Positions 52,496-60,766 of a DNA stretch of 64,000 bases are shown piece by piece; positions within the stretch are counted from its first letter, which is position 1, and each line of letters starts with the position of its first letter. The position numbers were made by a program, and so were the translations under genes. Source of the DNA: JACCZX01 sp963807155 (GTDB lineage: Bacteria > Pseudomonadota > Gammaproteobacteria > Burkholderiales > Burkholderiaceae_F). A model generated the notes under the pieces. The model did not search any database. It was given only the letters and a program-made list of their open reading frames with translations, and was not told the DNA's origin. Location of the stretch: positions 118,653 to 182,652 of the forward strand of contig CAWEAZ010000021.1 of the NCBI GenBank assembly GCA_963807155.1. Reading direction: 5' to 3'.

Positions 52496-53008
52496 GTGAT
52501 CGACACTATTCAATTGCGAATTCCGGTCAGCGAGAGATTCCTCGACCCGCCCGAGGTTGAGGTAGTGATCGAGGTTCCCAAAGGGTCCTTTCTCAAACGC
52601 GGGTCCACGGGCCACATCGATTTCATCTCACCGCTGCCGTGTCCATTCAACTACGGTTCCGTGCCGCAATATTTGGGACTGGAGGACGATCTTCTGGACG
52701 CTGTGGTGCTGGGCCCCCGCTTGCCGCTCGACGCTTCGTTGCGAGTTAAGGTTTGGGGAGCGGTGGTGTTGGTAGACCGCGGCATGACCGACCACAAGCT
52801 AGTGTGCAGCGAAGGTCCCGTAAGTGTTAGAGAGCGGAAGAGACTGCTACGGTTCTTCACCTTTTACGCGCGATGCAAATGGTTGCTGAATGTAGTGCGA
52901 CGCCAGCCGGGCCGGAATGCATGCGAGGGTTGGTTAGAGGCTTCGGAGGCACTAAGTTGCGCCCGGCTGAGAGATAACACTTGGCGTGGGCCATCCGTTC
53001 CGTTCTGA
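52496..53008 (+). CDS. Divergent inorganic pyrophosphatase-like protein
   Basis: 170 residues from a GTG at 52496. The segment VVIEVPKGSFLKR, PCPFNYGSVPQYLGLEDDLLD and AVVLGPRL matches the soluble family I pyrophosphatase core (IEIPxGSxxKY, YPxNYGxIPxTLxxDGDPxD), with the DxxxD metal aspartates retained as DDLLD. The later active-site region is weaker (VLVDRGMTDHKLV) and the C-terminus has Cys- and Arg-rich stretches unlike housekeeping Ppa. Probably a paralogue, active or not. No clear Shine-Dalgarno site; flanking DNA is poorly coding and GC use is a little lower than around it, which hints at acquired DNA. Confidence 0.7.
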   Translation: MIDTIQLRIPVSERFLDPPEVEVVIEVPKGSFLKRGSTGHIDFISPLPCPFNYGSVPQYLGLEDDLLDAVVLGPRLPLDASLRVKVWGAVVLVDRGMTDHKLVCSEGPVSVRERKRLLRFFTFYARCKWLLNVVRRQPGRNACEGWLEASEALSCARLRDNTWRGPSVPF

Positions 53009-53096
53009 TACGACGGTGATGGAGGCCTGTGCGCGATGGCTGTTTTCGGCGTCAAAGCGGTCAAGCTGTGTAGTCGATCCCATGTCACTAGGGAAG

Positions 53097-53119
53097 GCCC
53101 GCCTCGGCGGGCTTTTTTT
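53097..53119 (+). terminator. Rho-independent terminator
   Basis: GCCCGC (53097-53102), loop CTCG, GCGGGC (53107-53112), then seven Ts (53113-53119). A strong intrinsic terminator about 90 bases after the pyrophosphatase stop; it could end that transcript or an unrecognised small RNA starting between 53009 and 53096. Confidence 0.85.
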
Positions 53120-53290
53120 CTGTGACATTCACGGGTCGACACTAAGCTGAAAATACTTGTGTCGGTGATTCGCGATTGAAACGGATCCCATCTATTGCGT
53201 GCGCGGGAAGAGCACGTTTGCACCAACGAATATCGACCGGGGTGGGGAGACTCAGACGCATACCGATAAGGGTCAGGCGTCGCGCTTGAC

Positions 53291-53914
53291 CTATGGCACA
53301 CCATTTCGCACGTGCTTCATGAAGGGCGGGCGCGTGCTGAGGCGTTCATAGAACTCGACAACCGCGGGCAGGTGCGGTCGCTCTATGGGCGTCATGAACC
53401 ACCTATGTGTGGACAGGCCGAGCACGAGGTCCGCTAACGTGAACTCGGCACCGGTAACGAACGCGCCCGTGCGCTGCAGTTGCGCCTCCAGGATGCGCAT
53501 ATGACGAGTCCAGTCGGCTACGCTGGCTTCAATGGCTTGAGGATCCGTGTGCGTCGCGGCCTTGCGTACCAGTGCAAAGAACGCGTAGCGCCATGAGTTG
53601 TTGAGCTGGGTGGTTTGCCAATCCATCCACTGTTCCACGACAGCGCGTCGCCGCACATCGGTGGGAAGCAGATCTTCGCGGCCATGCAATGCAGCAAGGT
53701 AGCGACATATGGCGTTTGATTCCCACAGCACGAAGTCTCCGTCTTTGATTACCGGCACGAGGCCGTTCGGGTTCCACTGCTTGAACTCGTCCGAGCGATT
53801 AGAACGATCCCCGGCGTCCCATGCCTCGTGAGCGATTGGAAGTTCGAGTTCAGCGCAGAGCCAAAGAACCTTTCGAACATTGATCGACGTGGATCGCCCC
53901 AGTACTTGCAGCAT
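53291..53914 (-). CDS. Glutathione S-transferase
   Basis: 207 residues from ATG at 53914. Thioredoxin-like N-terminal domain: MLQVLGRSTSINVRKVLWLC (Ser/Thr site near the N-terminus) and NPNGLVPVIKDGDFVLWESN, with the glutathione-binding ESNAI. The helical C-terminal domain begins about residue 85 (RRAVVEQWMDWQTTQLNNSW) and includes TGAEFTLADLVLGL, the N-capping box. The open frame runs on upstream to 54163 but that part has no family resemblance. Cytosolic; probably detoxification, substrate unknown. Confidence 0.93.
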   Translation of the reverse strand: MLQVLGRSTSINVRKVLWLCAELELPIAHEAWDAGDRSNRSDEFKQWNPNGLVPVIKDGDFVLWESNAICRYLAALHGREDLLPTDVRRRAVVEQWMDWQTTQLNNSWRYAFFALVRKAATHTDPQAIEASVADWTRHMRILEAQLQRTGAFVTGAEFTLADLVLGLSTHRWFMTPIERPHLPAVVEFYERLSTRPPFMKHVRNGVP

Positions 53915-54260
53915 GGTCTTTTCGACTCCCGCTCTAGCCGATGGAATAAAAATACAGCATGACTGGCCAGAATTCCCAGCAGTAAGACTCTCGCTTGCCA
54001 CTTGCCTCCGCTTACGACGCGCAATGTGCGAGATGCGCGCTCGGTTCATGTAGTCCGCTTGCTTAGCGCTTTGGCAATCAGGCCGGGAGCCGTGCCTTAC
54101 TAGGGCAGCGTAAGGACGAAGGGGGCGGGCACCTCGCGTGCCTCCGGATTGGCGCGCCATCACGCTTCGGATGACATCGACCGAATAGCGGAAGCCGGCT
54201 GGATGACTTCACAACAGTGTGTGCATCTCACAAAATTGAGCCTGATTAGGAGTAAGCGAA
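53915..54260. other. Intergenic region, 346 bp, no gene seen
   Basis: Divergent promoter space between the GST gene (-) and a small membrane ORF (+). An open frame on the minus strand continues through it but its translation is Arg/Ser/Ala-rich without a recognised domain. No convincing promoter box or repeat was identified. Confidence 0.5.
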
Positions 54261-54398
54261 ATGGACTTTTTTGACTGGCTCACGGTGCTCTTTTCATTTG
54301 CGGTCGCGCTGTACCTCGTGTTTGACGGAGGGGGCGCCGATAGGGACTGGCCACCACTCATGCCACCCCAAGGTGACGACGAACGCCGCCTCGGTTAG
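54261..54398 (+). CDS. Small membrane protein, 45 residues
   Basis: ATG at 54261 with TAGGAG eight bases upstream; 45 codons to TAG at 54396-54398. Sequence: MDFFDWLTVLFSFAVALYLV as a single hydrophobic helix, then an acidic/proline-rich tail with DGGGADRDWPPLMPPQGDD. No family recognised. The good ribosome site and the clean single-helix pattern support translation, but with 45 codons chance cannot be excluded. Confidence 0.5.
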   Translation: MDFFDWLTVLFSFAVALYLVFDGGGADRDWPPLMPPQGDDERRLG

Positions 54399-54694
54399 CT
54401 GCTCTGCCTCTCGAAAATCGCGTACGGCTGATCGCCCACGGCACTTCCGGCAGGAGTGAGCGAGCGCGGGCGTTTTTTGCCGGCATGCGAGTTTCAATTC
54501 CTGCCGCGGACTTCCCGCGCCATTAAAGACATGCGGTCGGGCACAGGAAGTGCCGCCTCCCCTCATGCCACATGTTGCTGCTGCTTTCAACGTGTGTGAC
54601 GATGTGATGGTTGTGACGGTATCTCCTGCATTTCCCCTCCCTGTACCACCGACCGTCAACACACCTCGAGTGCCTGTCTCTGAAGGGATCGGTA

Positions 54695-55285
54695 ATGTCA
54701 GACTGGATTACCGATCTGATAGGCGAACATGGCTACCTTGCACTGTTCGCGCTGATGTTTCTGGAGAACATCTTTCCGCCTATCCCGTCCGAACTGATCA
54801 TGCCGTTCGCGGGCTACGCAGCGGCAAGGGGCGACATCAATCCGATTGGAGCGGTGATCGCGGGTGGCACTGGCTCGCTACTCGGTGCTCTTGCTTGGTA
54901 TGGCGTCGGTTACTGGCTTGGGGCGGCGCGGCTCAAGCGTGCAGCGCAGCGCCACGGCCGTTGGTTGACGATTTCGGAAGCCGACGTGGATCGTGCGCAG
55001 CGGTGGTTCGATCGCTACGGCGATTTCGCGGTGTGCATCGGGCGCTTGATTCCCGCCGTGCGGAGTGTGATTTCGGTGCCGGCGGGTATCGCGCGCTTGG
55101 GACTGCGACGATTTCTCTTCTGGTCCAGCGTGGGCACAGTCGCGTGGACCAGCTTTCTGATGGGGCTTGGCTATCTGCTCGGCAAGCGTTTCAAGGAAGT
55201 CGACGCATGGCTGCAGCCAGTGTCATTGACGATCATTGCAATTGCCGTTGCCGGTTATCTTTATCGGCTATATCGCACAAGATAA
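54695..55285 (+). CDS. DedA-family membrane protein
   Basis: 196-residue inner-membrane protein of the DedA/SNARE-associated (VTT) family, known members of which flip undecaprenyl phosphate or phosphatidylethanolamine or affect proton-motive force. Conserved parts: GYLALFALMFLENIFPPIPS (membrane re-entrant start with E-x-x-x-PP-IPSE), AGGTGSLLGALAWYGVGYWL, and the second re-entrant FAVCIGRLIPAVRSVISVPA with the essential R-x-x-P-x-x-R pattern, then AGIARLGLRRFLFWSSVGT. ATG at 54695. The 296 bases upstream hold no other gene. Standard member, nothing odd. Confidence 0.94.
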   Translation: MSDWITDLIGEHGYLALFALMFLENIFPPIPSELIMPFAGYAAARGDINPIGAVIAGGTGSLLGALAWYGVGYWLGAARLKRAAQRHGRWLTISEADVDRAQRWFDRYGDFAVCIGRLIPAVRSVISVPAGIARLGLRRFLFWSSVGTVAWTSFLMGLGYLLGKRFKEVDAWLQPVSLTIIAIAVAGYLYRLYRTR

Positions 55286-55365
55286 CCCGACACTCCCACT
55301 TGGGCTCCAAGAGAACTTAGACTTGCAGCTAGGGTTTGCCGCAGCAAGACGAAAGGGAGCACAAG

Positions 55366-56196
55366 ATGACGGTGACTCTTCGCGATTCGCGAGGCGCGGT
55401 TCAGGGACATTGGCTCGGCGCGTTACTGCTTCTTCTGCTGCCGATCGCCGGTTACGGTCAGCCGGCGTCATCCACTGCGCCGGATGCCAAGGCGATTTTG
55501 ATGCGCATGGCCGAGCATATGGCCGGTCTGCAGCGTTTCAGTTTCGACGTGCGCGCGAGTTACGACGCCGTGCAGCCATCGAAGCAGAAGCTCGAATTCA
55601 ACGAGACGCGGCGTTATGTGATCGCCAGGCCCGATCGTTTCCGCGTCGATGTCGAGGAAAGCGACGGCACCCGGCAAACAATGGTGTTCGACGGCAAAGA
55701 GATCACCGTCGTCACGCCGAGCCGTAACGTGTATGCGCAAGTGGCAAAGCCCGGCACGATCGATGACGCGATCGTGTTCTTTGTTCGCGATCTGGGCATG
55801 CGACTGCCTTTTGCAATGTTGTTGTTGAACACGGCGCCGCAAGAATTTGCCCGGCGCACGCAGTCGGTTGAGCTGATCGAGAAAACGCAGGTACTGGGGA
55901 CACCTTCGTTTCACCTCGCCGGTCGAACGGCGACTGTCGATTATCAGATTTGGGTATCGGACAGTGACAAGCCTTTGCCGTTGCGCCTGGTGCTGACTTA
56001 TCGTCAGTCACCGGGCCAGCCACAGTTTCGCGCACAGTTTCTGGATTGGAATGTCAACCCGCAATTGACCGATACGACGTTCGTCGTCACTCCGCCGGCG
56101 GGCGCACAAAAGATTGCCTTTCTCGCACAGGTGCCGCGCAGCGCTGGCAAACCAAGAATCACCAGTGAAAGCAAGAAATCCGGAGAGAGGAAATGA
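55366..56196 (+). CDS. Exported DUF2092-type (LolA-like fold) protein
   Basis: 276 residues from ATG at 55366, with AAGGGAG seven bases upstream. Signal peptide HWLGALLLLLLPIAGYGQPA. The mature part (MAEHMAGLQRFSFDVRASYD, ETRRYVIARPDRFRVDVEES, MVFDGKEITVVTPSRNVYAQ) matches the DUF2092 family, whose half-barrel resembles LolA/LppX lipid carriers. It ends with a disordered Ser/Lys tail and overlaps the next gene by four bases (ATGA, 56193-56196), so the two are made together. Probable periplasmic lipophilic-ligand protein; function not established. Confidence 0.85.
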   Translation: MTVTLRDSRGAVQGHWLGALLLLLLPIAGYGQPASSTAPDAKAILMRMAEHMAGLQRFSFDVRASYDAVQPSKQKLEFNETRRYVIARPDRFRVDVEESDGTRQTMVFDGKEITVVTPSRNVYAQVAKPGTIDDAIVFFVRDLGMRLPFAMLLLNTAPQEFARRTQSVELIEKTQVLGTPSFHLAGRTATVDYQIWVSDSDKPLPLRLVLTYRQSPGQPQFRAQFLDWNVNPQLTDTTFVVTPPAGAQKIAFLAQVPRSAGKPRITSESKKSGERK

Positions 56197-56660
56197 GACA
56201 ACGTGGGACGACAGCAACCTTGATTGGCGTATTGGTGTTGTCCGTTGTTCTTATTGCGGATGCTCATGCGCAGCGTGGTGGCGGCGGCGGGGGCGCCTCT
56301 CCCGCTCGCGGAGGCGTTGCGTCAAGCGGCAGTTTTTCTACCGGCTCAGCTACGGCAGGCACGACCACCGGCGGCAGGCCCAGCCAGCTCCCATCAGACG
56401 GGCGGGGTGACTGGGATGCCGGGAACAATGCTCCTGCATTCGTGGCCGGCGCAGTCGTCGGAGCAACTGCCGCTGCTCGTCGTGGTTATGGTGCTTCAGG
56501 GGCGTTCTACTACGAACCTCTGACGACGCTTCCGTGTACGCCGAAGGAGATCAACGCCGGCAGCGTCAAGTACTACCAATGTGGGAACGATTATTTTATG
56601 CAGACCTATGACGGCGGAACGGTCATATACGTACAGGTCGATCCGCCCCCGCAGCAGTAG
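56193..56660 (+). CDS. Exported Gly/Ser-rich protein, partner of DUF2092 gene
   Basis: 155 residues. Signal peptide TATLIGVLVLSVVLIADAHA then a Gly/Ser/Thr-rich region (RGGGGGGASPARGGVASSGS). The C-terminal part contains a hydrophobic AFVAGAVVGATAAARRGYGA and a compact domain with two cysteines: TLPCTPKEINAGSVKYYQC, then GNDYFMQTYDGGTVIYVQV. The two Cys likely form a disulfide in the periplasm. Coupled to the DUF2092 gene, a pairing that I recall from other proteobacteria. No function known. Confidence 0.82.
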   Translation: MRQRGTTATLIGVLVLSVVLIADAHAQRGGGGGGASPARGGVASSGSFSTGSATAGTTTGGRPSQLPSDGRGDWDAGNNAPAFVAGAVVGATAAARRGYGASGAFYYEPLTTLPCTPKEINAGSVKYYQCGNDYFMQTYDGGTVIYVQVDPPPQQ

Positions 56661-56722
56661 CGAAGGTGTCGTTGCGAGAGGCTTGCATGTCACGCAAGCT
56701 TTCAGCGGTCAGATTCTCCTTG

Positions 56723-57004
56723 TCACAGTGGACGAATCCGATCAGCAATCAACACGTACGACACAACGACACCGTCGCATTCGACGTCGCAGCCGACGAA
56801 GCGTTGCAGCGTCGCATCCGCGTACGCCGGGCCGTCTCGGCGGCGCAGGACGTATCGCGCCGCACTGGTTTCGAGAAATACTGCCATCTGCTCGCTCTTG
56901 CTGCCACGCGCGAAGGGACCTTGTTCGACGCGCCCGCGTAGCGAATGAACACGCGTTGGCTCGTTCGAGGCTTCGGGTTTGCTTGGTGCTTTGCGTGTCG
57001 CCAT
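56723..57004 (-). CDS. Small OB-fold-like protein coupled to the C25 peptidase
   Basis: 93 residues. The ATG at 57004 overlaps the peptidase stop (TGATG). A basic, disordered start (MATRKAPSKPEASNEPTRVH) leads into a compact beta domain: LRGRVEQGPFARGSKSEQMA, VFLETSAARYVLRRRDGP, FVGCDVECDGVVVSYVLIAD. Short alternating strands with G-x-V-x-x-G-x-F and a final V-x-x-Y-x-L-I are OB-fold-like; this is my reading of the pattern, not a family assignment. Translational coupling implies it works with the peptidase, as inhibitor, targeting factor or substrate. An ORF on the opposite strand (56666-56941) is a shadow. Confidence 0.72.
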   Translation of the reverse strand: MATRKAPSKPEASNEPTRVHSLRGRVEQGPFARGSKSEQMAVFLETSAARYVLRRRDGPAYADATLQRFVGCDVECDGVVVSYVLIADRIRPL

Positions 57005-58539
57005 CAGCGCTGGTAGTAGACGCGGTATGCAACGATGCGCTCGCTTGCCTCGCGCGCGATGACCGCGACACGCGAGCCGACATCGGCCTTGCTGAGATGA
57101 TCGGCAGTGGTGACGAGCAGGTGATACTTCGACGCGACGCCCTCTGCGCCGCGCACCGTGCGCTTCGCTCCTTCCGCTCGGCGGCCGCATTCCACGGCAA
57201 AAGCAGTGAACTTCGAGGCGGGTGCAACGCCGATCTGCCGCGCGATCTGGTTTAACTGGCGGCGAACGTTCGCCGATGGCGATGCTGCAACCGGATGCGA
57301 CGCGGTGGGCTTGGTCTCGCGCAGCAGCTCTCCGATGCGTTCCGTGTTCGCGCGCCGCGCCGCGCGCACGCTGCGCTTGGCGACTGCGGCCGTGCCGGCC
57401 GGCGGAGTACGTGTGGCGGTAGCGACCTTGACCGGTTGCACACTCGGATCGCCAAGCAGATAAAACTGCGCCAGCGTTTTCAGGTCGATCGGATCGAGTT
57501 CGTTGACTTGTTCCACATAACGCTGTTGCGCCTTCAACGCCGCCAGCCCGAGAGAATGGCCGGCCTGAACTTCGAGCAAGAAGTATTGTGTGATCAGATC
57601 CGCCGCCCCGTTGCCCTCGGCCGGACCGTAGGCAATCGTCGTGCTGCCGAAGTAGCCGTACGTTTTCTGTGCCATATACGTCTGGCAAATCGACGTGGGC
57701 AGCTTGAGCGTCACTGAGTCGTACAACTCGGCGCCGTAACAGCATTCGACTGCCGCCACTGTGCCTTCGCGAATCCGCCCGCGTACGTCCTTTGAGTCCA
57801 GAGCGGTCGGCATGCCGCGCTTGTCCTCGCCGTAAAAACGCCAATCGGCCAGCGCGCCGTGGCAGTTGATGAAGTGGCAGCGCGGCCCGAGTTTGCGGCT
57901 CGCGCCGCCGCTGGTGGTAGGCGGCGCCAGCAGCAGCTTGCTTGCATTACCGAAAATATTGGCCAGCGACAGCGCGGTCGACTTCTCCCATACCTGTGCG
58001 GACAACGAAAAGTAGTTCAGATACTGGGCAAGGGGCCGCGACTTGTACGTCGCCGCAACATCGAGACACGCCAGCAAATGCGATGGTTCGCTTGCACCCG
58101 ACATATCAGGCAAGCGTCCGATCACTCGAGTCGGGCCGATGAACTTTGTGATGTCGCGCGAATACGGCGCATCGCACGCATACGGCAAGTCACCCCACGC
58201 CACCGGATCGTCTTCCTGATCGTCTACGAACACCGGGTTCTTCGGATCCTGATGCGGAACGACGTCGATCGATCCGAGAATCATCAGGTAGTGCGGCCGC
58301 AAAGCGCGATAAAGTGAATCGATGGCACGCTTGTTCTGGCGTGCACTTGTTGCATCCGTTACCGCGGGCCCGTAGCGCTTCATCGCGGCACTGTCGAGAG
58401 CGATCAGGCGCGTTACCAGGCCCCGCTTGCGATCGGCGGCAATCAGCGCGTTGACGCCGGCCGTTACTTTCGCAAGACCTCGCGCGCCGTATTTTTTCCG
58501 CAGCGCCGTGCGATTGGTGACGATCAATTTGTCGACCAT
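57004..58539 (-). CDS. Cytosolic C25 (gingipain-type, caspase-fold) cysteine peptidase
   Basis: 511 residues from ATG at 58539 (MVDKLIVTNRTALRKKYG); ATG at 58554 is an alternative. No signal peptide or helix, so cytosolic, unlike secreted gingipains. Clan CD marks: YLMILGSIDVVPHQ (beta strand, residues 84-97), a catalytic His227 in HFINCHGALADW, a Cys266/267 in VAAVECCYGAELYD, GYFGSTTIAYG, and the closing LLGDPSVQP (361-369) typical of C25 domains. The last ~140 residues are Arg/Ala-rich helical sequence of unknown role. It is overlapped by the OB-like gene and is divergent from gltX with about 21 bases between starts. Substrate and purpose unknown. Confidence 0.82.
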   Translation of the reverse strand: MVDKLIVTNRTALRKKYGARGLAKVTAGVNALIAADRKRGLVTRLIALDSAAMKRYGPAVTDATSARQNKRAIDSLYRALRPHYLMILGSIDVVPHQDPKNPVFVDDQEDDPVAWGDLPYACDAPYSRDITKFIGPTRVIGRLPDMSGASEPSHLLACLDVAATYKSRPLAQYLNYFSLSAQVWEKSTALSLANIFGNASKLLLAPPTTSGGASRKLGPRCHFINCHGALADWRFYGEDKRGMPTALDSKDVRGRIREGTVAAVECCYGAELYDSVTLKLPTSICQTYMAQKTYGYFGSTTIAYGPAEGNGAADLITQYFLLEVQAGHSLGLAALKAQQRYVEQVNELDPIDLKTLAQFYLLGDPSVQPVKVATATRTPPAGTAAVAKRSVRAARRANTERIGELLRETKPTASHPVAASPSANVRRQLNQIARQIGVAPASKFTAFAVECGRRAEGAKRTVRGAEGVASKYHLLVTTADHLSKADVGSRVAVIAREASERIVAYRVYYQR

Positions 58540-58560
58540 GTGGCAAGTTACCATGCACGC

Positions 58561-59976
58561 ATGAGCGAGGTCAGAACGCGAATTGCACCGAGCCCGACGG
58601 GCATGCTGCACTTGGGTACCGCGCGAACGGCGCTATTTTGCTGGGCGTTCGCGCGCCATCACGGCGGCAAGTTCATTCTGCGCATCGAAGATACCGACGC
58701 CGAGCGTTCTACCGAACAAGCGGTGCAGGTCATTCTGCAGAGCATGCGCTGGCTCGAGCTCGATTACGACGAAGGGCCGATACGGCAGACTGAGCGTCTG
58801 GCGCGCTATCGCGAAGTCCTCGAGCAAATGCTTGCCGATGGGCGTGCGTATCGCTGCTACGCGAGCAAAGACGAGCTTGAAGCCTTGCGTGAAGCGCAAA
58901 TCGCGCGCAACGAGAAACCGCGCTACGACGGCCGCTGGCGGCCCGAGAACGTGCGCGGCAAGACGCCGCCCGAAGGCGTGCAGCCGGTTTTTCGTTTTCG
59001 CAATCCCGACGACGGCGACGTCGAGTGGAATGATCTGGTCAAAGGGCCGATCAGCATCTCGAACCGCGAGCTGGACGATCTGGTGATCGCCCGCAGCGAC
59101 TGGATGCCGACCTACAACTTTGCGGTAGTCGTCGATGACGCCGACATGCGCATCTCGCACGTGCTGCGCGGAGAAGAGCACATCAACAACACACCACGGC
59201 AGATCAATCTGTACCGCGCGCTTGGGTGGACACAGCCTCAGTTCGGCCATCTGCCGCTGATTCTCGCGCCCGACGGCAGCAAGCTATCGAAGCGGCACGG
59301 CGCGGTCAGCGTGCTGCAGTACGACGATGACGGCTTCCTGCCGGAAGCGCTGTTCAACTACCTCGCACGCCTTGGCTGGAGTCATGGCGACGAAGAAAAG
59401 TTCACGCGCGAGCAGCTGGTCGAATGGTTCGATCTGCAGCACGTCAATCGCGCGCCGGCGCAGTACAACCTCGACAAGTTGATGTGGTTGAACGGCGAGT
59501 ACATCAAGGAAGCCGATGACGGCCGGCTGGCCGATCTCGTTGCGGGGAGGATCGAAGCACGGGGTGGCGTGCTCGCCGGCGGGCCGCCGTTGCAAAAAGT
59601 CGTCGCGCTGCTAAAGGACCGCTCGCGCACGCTGAATGAGCTGGCGGAGGCCGCGCTGCTGTTTTACGTCGAACCCGAAATCGACCGCGGCTTGGTCACT
59701 GAGCATCTAAACGATTCCGGCCGGCGAGCGGCGCAAGCGTTTCGCGAACGCGCAGCAGTGCTGACATGGGAACGCAGCGCCCTACACGGTGCGATCAAGC
59801 AGATTGTCGGCGAGCTGAAGCTGAAAATGCCCCAGGTTGCGGTGCCGCTGCGCGTCGCGGTTACCGGTCGAACGCAGACGCCGTCAATCGACGCCGTGCT
59901 CGAATTGATCGGCCGTGACACAGTGCTCGAGCGGCTTGATCGGGCGCTCGCACTCGATCCAGCGCAGCTGCGCTGA
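58561..59976 (+). CDS. gltX: Glutamyl-tRNA synthetase
   Basis: Charges tRNA-Glu with glutamate. 471 residues from ATG at 58561 (MSEVRTRIAPSPTGMLHLGT); the frame also opens at 58540 but the catalytic HIGH motif (HLGT) fits the later start. Also LRIEDTDAERS, YNFAVVVDDADMRISHVLRG and the KMSKS loop KLSKRHG. The anticodon-binding C-terminus is complete (PQVAVPLRVAVTGRTQTPSI). A tRNA-Glu gene lies 2.3 kb downstream. Confidence 0.98.
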   Translation: MSEVRTRIAPSPTGMLHLGTARTALFCWAFARHHGGKFILRIEDTDAERSTEQAVQVILQSMRWLELDYDEGPIRQTERLARYREVLEQMLADGRAYRCYASKDELEALREAQIARNEKPRYDGRWRPENVRGKTPPEGVQPVFRFRNPDDGDVEWNDLVKGPISISNRELDDLVIARSDWMPTYNFAVVVDDADMRISHVLRGEEHINNTPRQINLYRALGWTQPQFGHLPLILAPDGSKLSKRHGAVSVLQYDDDGFLPEALFNYLARLGWSHGDEEKFTREQLVEWFDLQHVNRAPAQYNLDKLMWLNGEYIKEADDGRLADLVAGRIEARGGVLAGGPPLQKVVALLKDRSRTLNELAEAALLFYVEPEIDRGLVTEHLNDSGRRAAQAFRERAAVLTWERSALHGAIKQIVGELKLKMPQVAVPLRVAVTGRTQTPSIDAVLELIGRDTVLERLDRALALDPAQLR

Positions 59977-60053
59977 ATCCGCGCGTACGCAATCCTGCCC
60001 TTGCGCGCATAACCGCGGCGGTCCGCGTTTCGCTACGCCAGCTGTTGACTTTC

Positions 60054-60090
60054 TACCAATTGGTAAGTAACTTATCAACTAGTCGGTAAG
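60054..60090. promoter_or_regulatory. Palindromic operators over the tetR promoter
   Basis: TACCAATTGGTA (60054-60065) is a perfect 12-base palindrome, and CTTATCAACTAGTCGGTAAG (60071-60090) is an imperfect 20-base palindrome (8 of 10 pairs). They overlap or flank the likely promoter: TTGACT at 60045-60050, 17 bases, then TAACTT at 60068-60073. Both have the GGTAAG/CTTACC half-site style common for TetR regulators, so the downstream gene probably represses itself. Confidence 0.6.
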
Positions 60091-60124
60091 CAGCTTGTTC
60101 AGGCTCCGTCTAAGGGAGACAGCG

Positions 60125-60694
60125 GTGGTGAGAGCAGACACGTCGCAGCGGATTCTGGATACGGCAGAGCGCCTGGTCCAGACGCGCGGTTTTAACGGCT
60201 TCAGCTACGCGGACATTGCGACCACGCTCGGCGTTACCAAGGCCAGCTTGCACTATCACTTTCCCGCCAAGGCCGAGCTCGGCCAGCGCCTGATCGAGCG
60301 CTATGAAAAGAACTTTCTGGCCGCGCTCGAGGCCATCGACCAGACGAGTAAGACTGCGCGCGAGAAACTCCAGCGATACGCCAAGATCTATGCGGACGTG
60401 CTCCGCAACAACCGCATGTGCCTGTGCGGGATGCTGGCCGCCGAGTACGCGACGCTGCCGAAGCCGATGAAGGAGGAAATGAAACACTTCTTCGACGAGA
60501 ACGAGCGCTGGCTGACCGCGGTGCTGAAGCAGGGTCAGAAAGCGCGTGAGTTGAAGTTCTCAGGGCCGGCGCATGAAGTCGCGCGCGCATTGGTCGGCTC
60601 GCTCGAAGGCGCGATGATGCTGGCGCGCTCGTTCGGCGAAGTGTCGCGCTTTGAAGCAGCGGCCAATCGGTCGCTGGCGGAGTTGTTCAGATGA
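60125..60694 (+). CDS. TetR-family transcription regulator
   Basis: 189 residues from a GTG at 60125 (GGGAG eight bases upstream; GTG at 60128 possible). Helix-turn-helix: TSQRILDTAERLVQTRGFNG and FSYADIATTLGVTKASLHYH, ending FPAKAELGQRLIERYEKNF. The C-terminal ligand domain has MCLCGMLAAEYATLPKPMKE with two cysteines, which resembles the AcuR/NemR-like group that responds to electrophiles; this is a guess from the C-L-C pattern. Next genes (VOC, PPOX, cupin) are on the same strand and may be its regulon. Confidence 0.92.
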   Translation: MVRADTSQRILDTAERLVQTRGFNGFSYADIATTLGVTKASLHYHFPAKAELGQRLIERYEKNFLAALEAIDQTSKTAREKLQRYAKIYADVLRNNRMCLCGMLAAEYATLPKPMKEEMKHFFDENERWLTAVLKQGQKARELKFSGPAHEVARALVGSLEGAMMLARSFGEVSRFEAAANRSLAELFR

Positions 60695-60766
60695 GTACGC
60701 AATCCTGCCCATAGTCGGCGTGCTCTCAGCACGTCATCGTCCACATAGTTCACACGAGGAGCGCAG

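Noticed and set aside
53915..54163. N-terminal extension of the GST frame to 54163
   Set aside because: The first 83 residues are Arg/Ser-rich and lack GST similarity; the internal ATG at 53914 starts the family domain.
54430..54500. Terminator around GAGCGCGGGCGTTTTTTGCC
   Set aside because: There is a T-run but no convincing stem immediately before it.
56666..56941. 91-codon plus-strand ORF
   Set aside because: Overlaps the OB-like gene on the other strand. The minus-strand frame is coupled to the peptidase by a TGATG overlap and has the more protein-like sequence.
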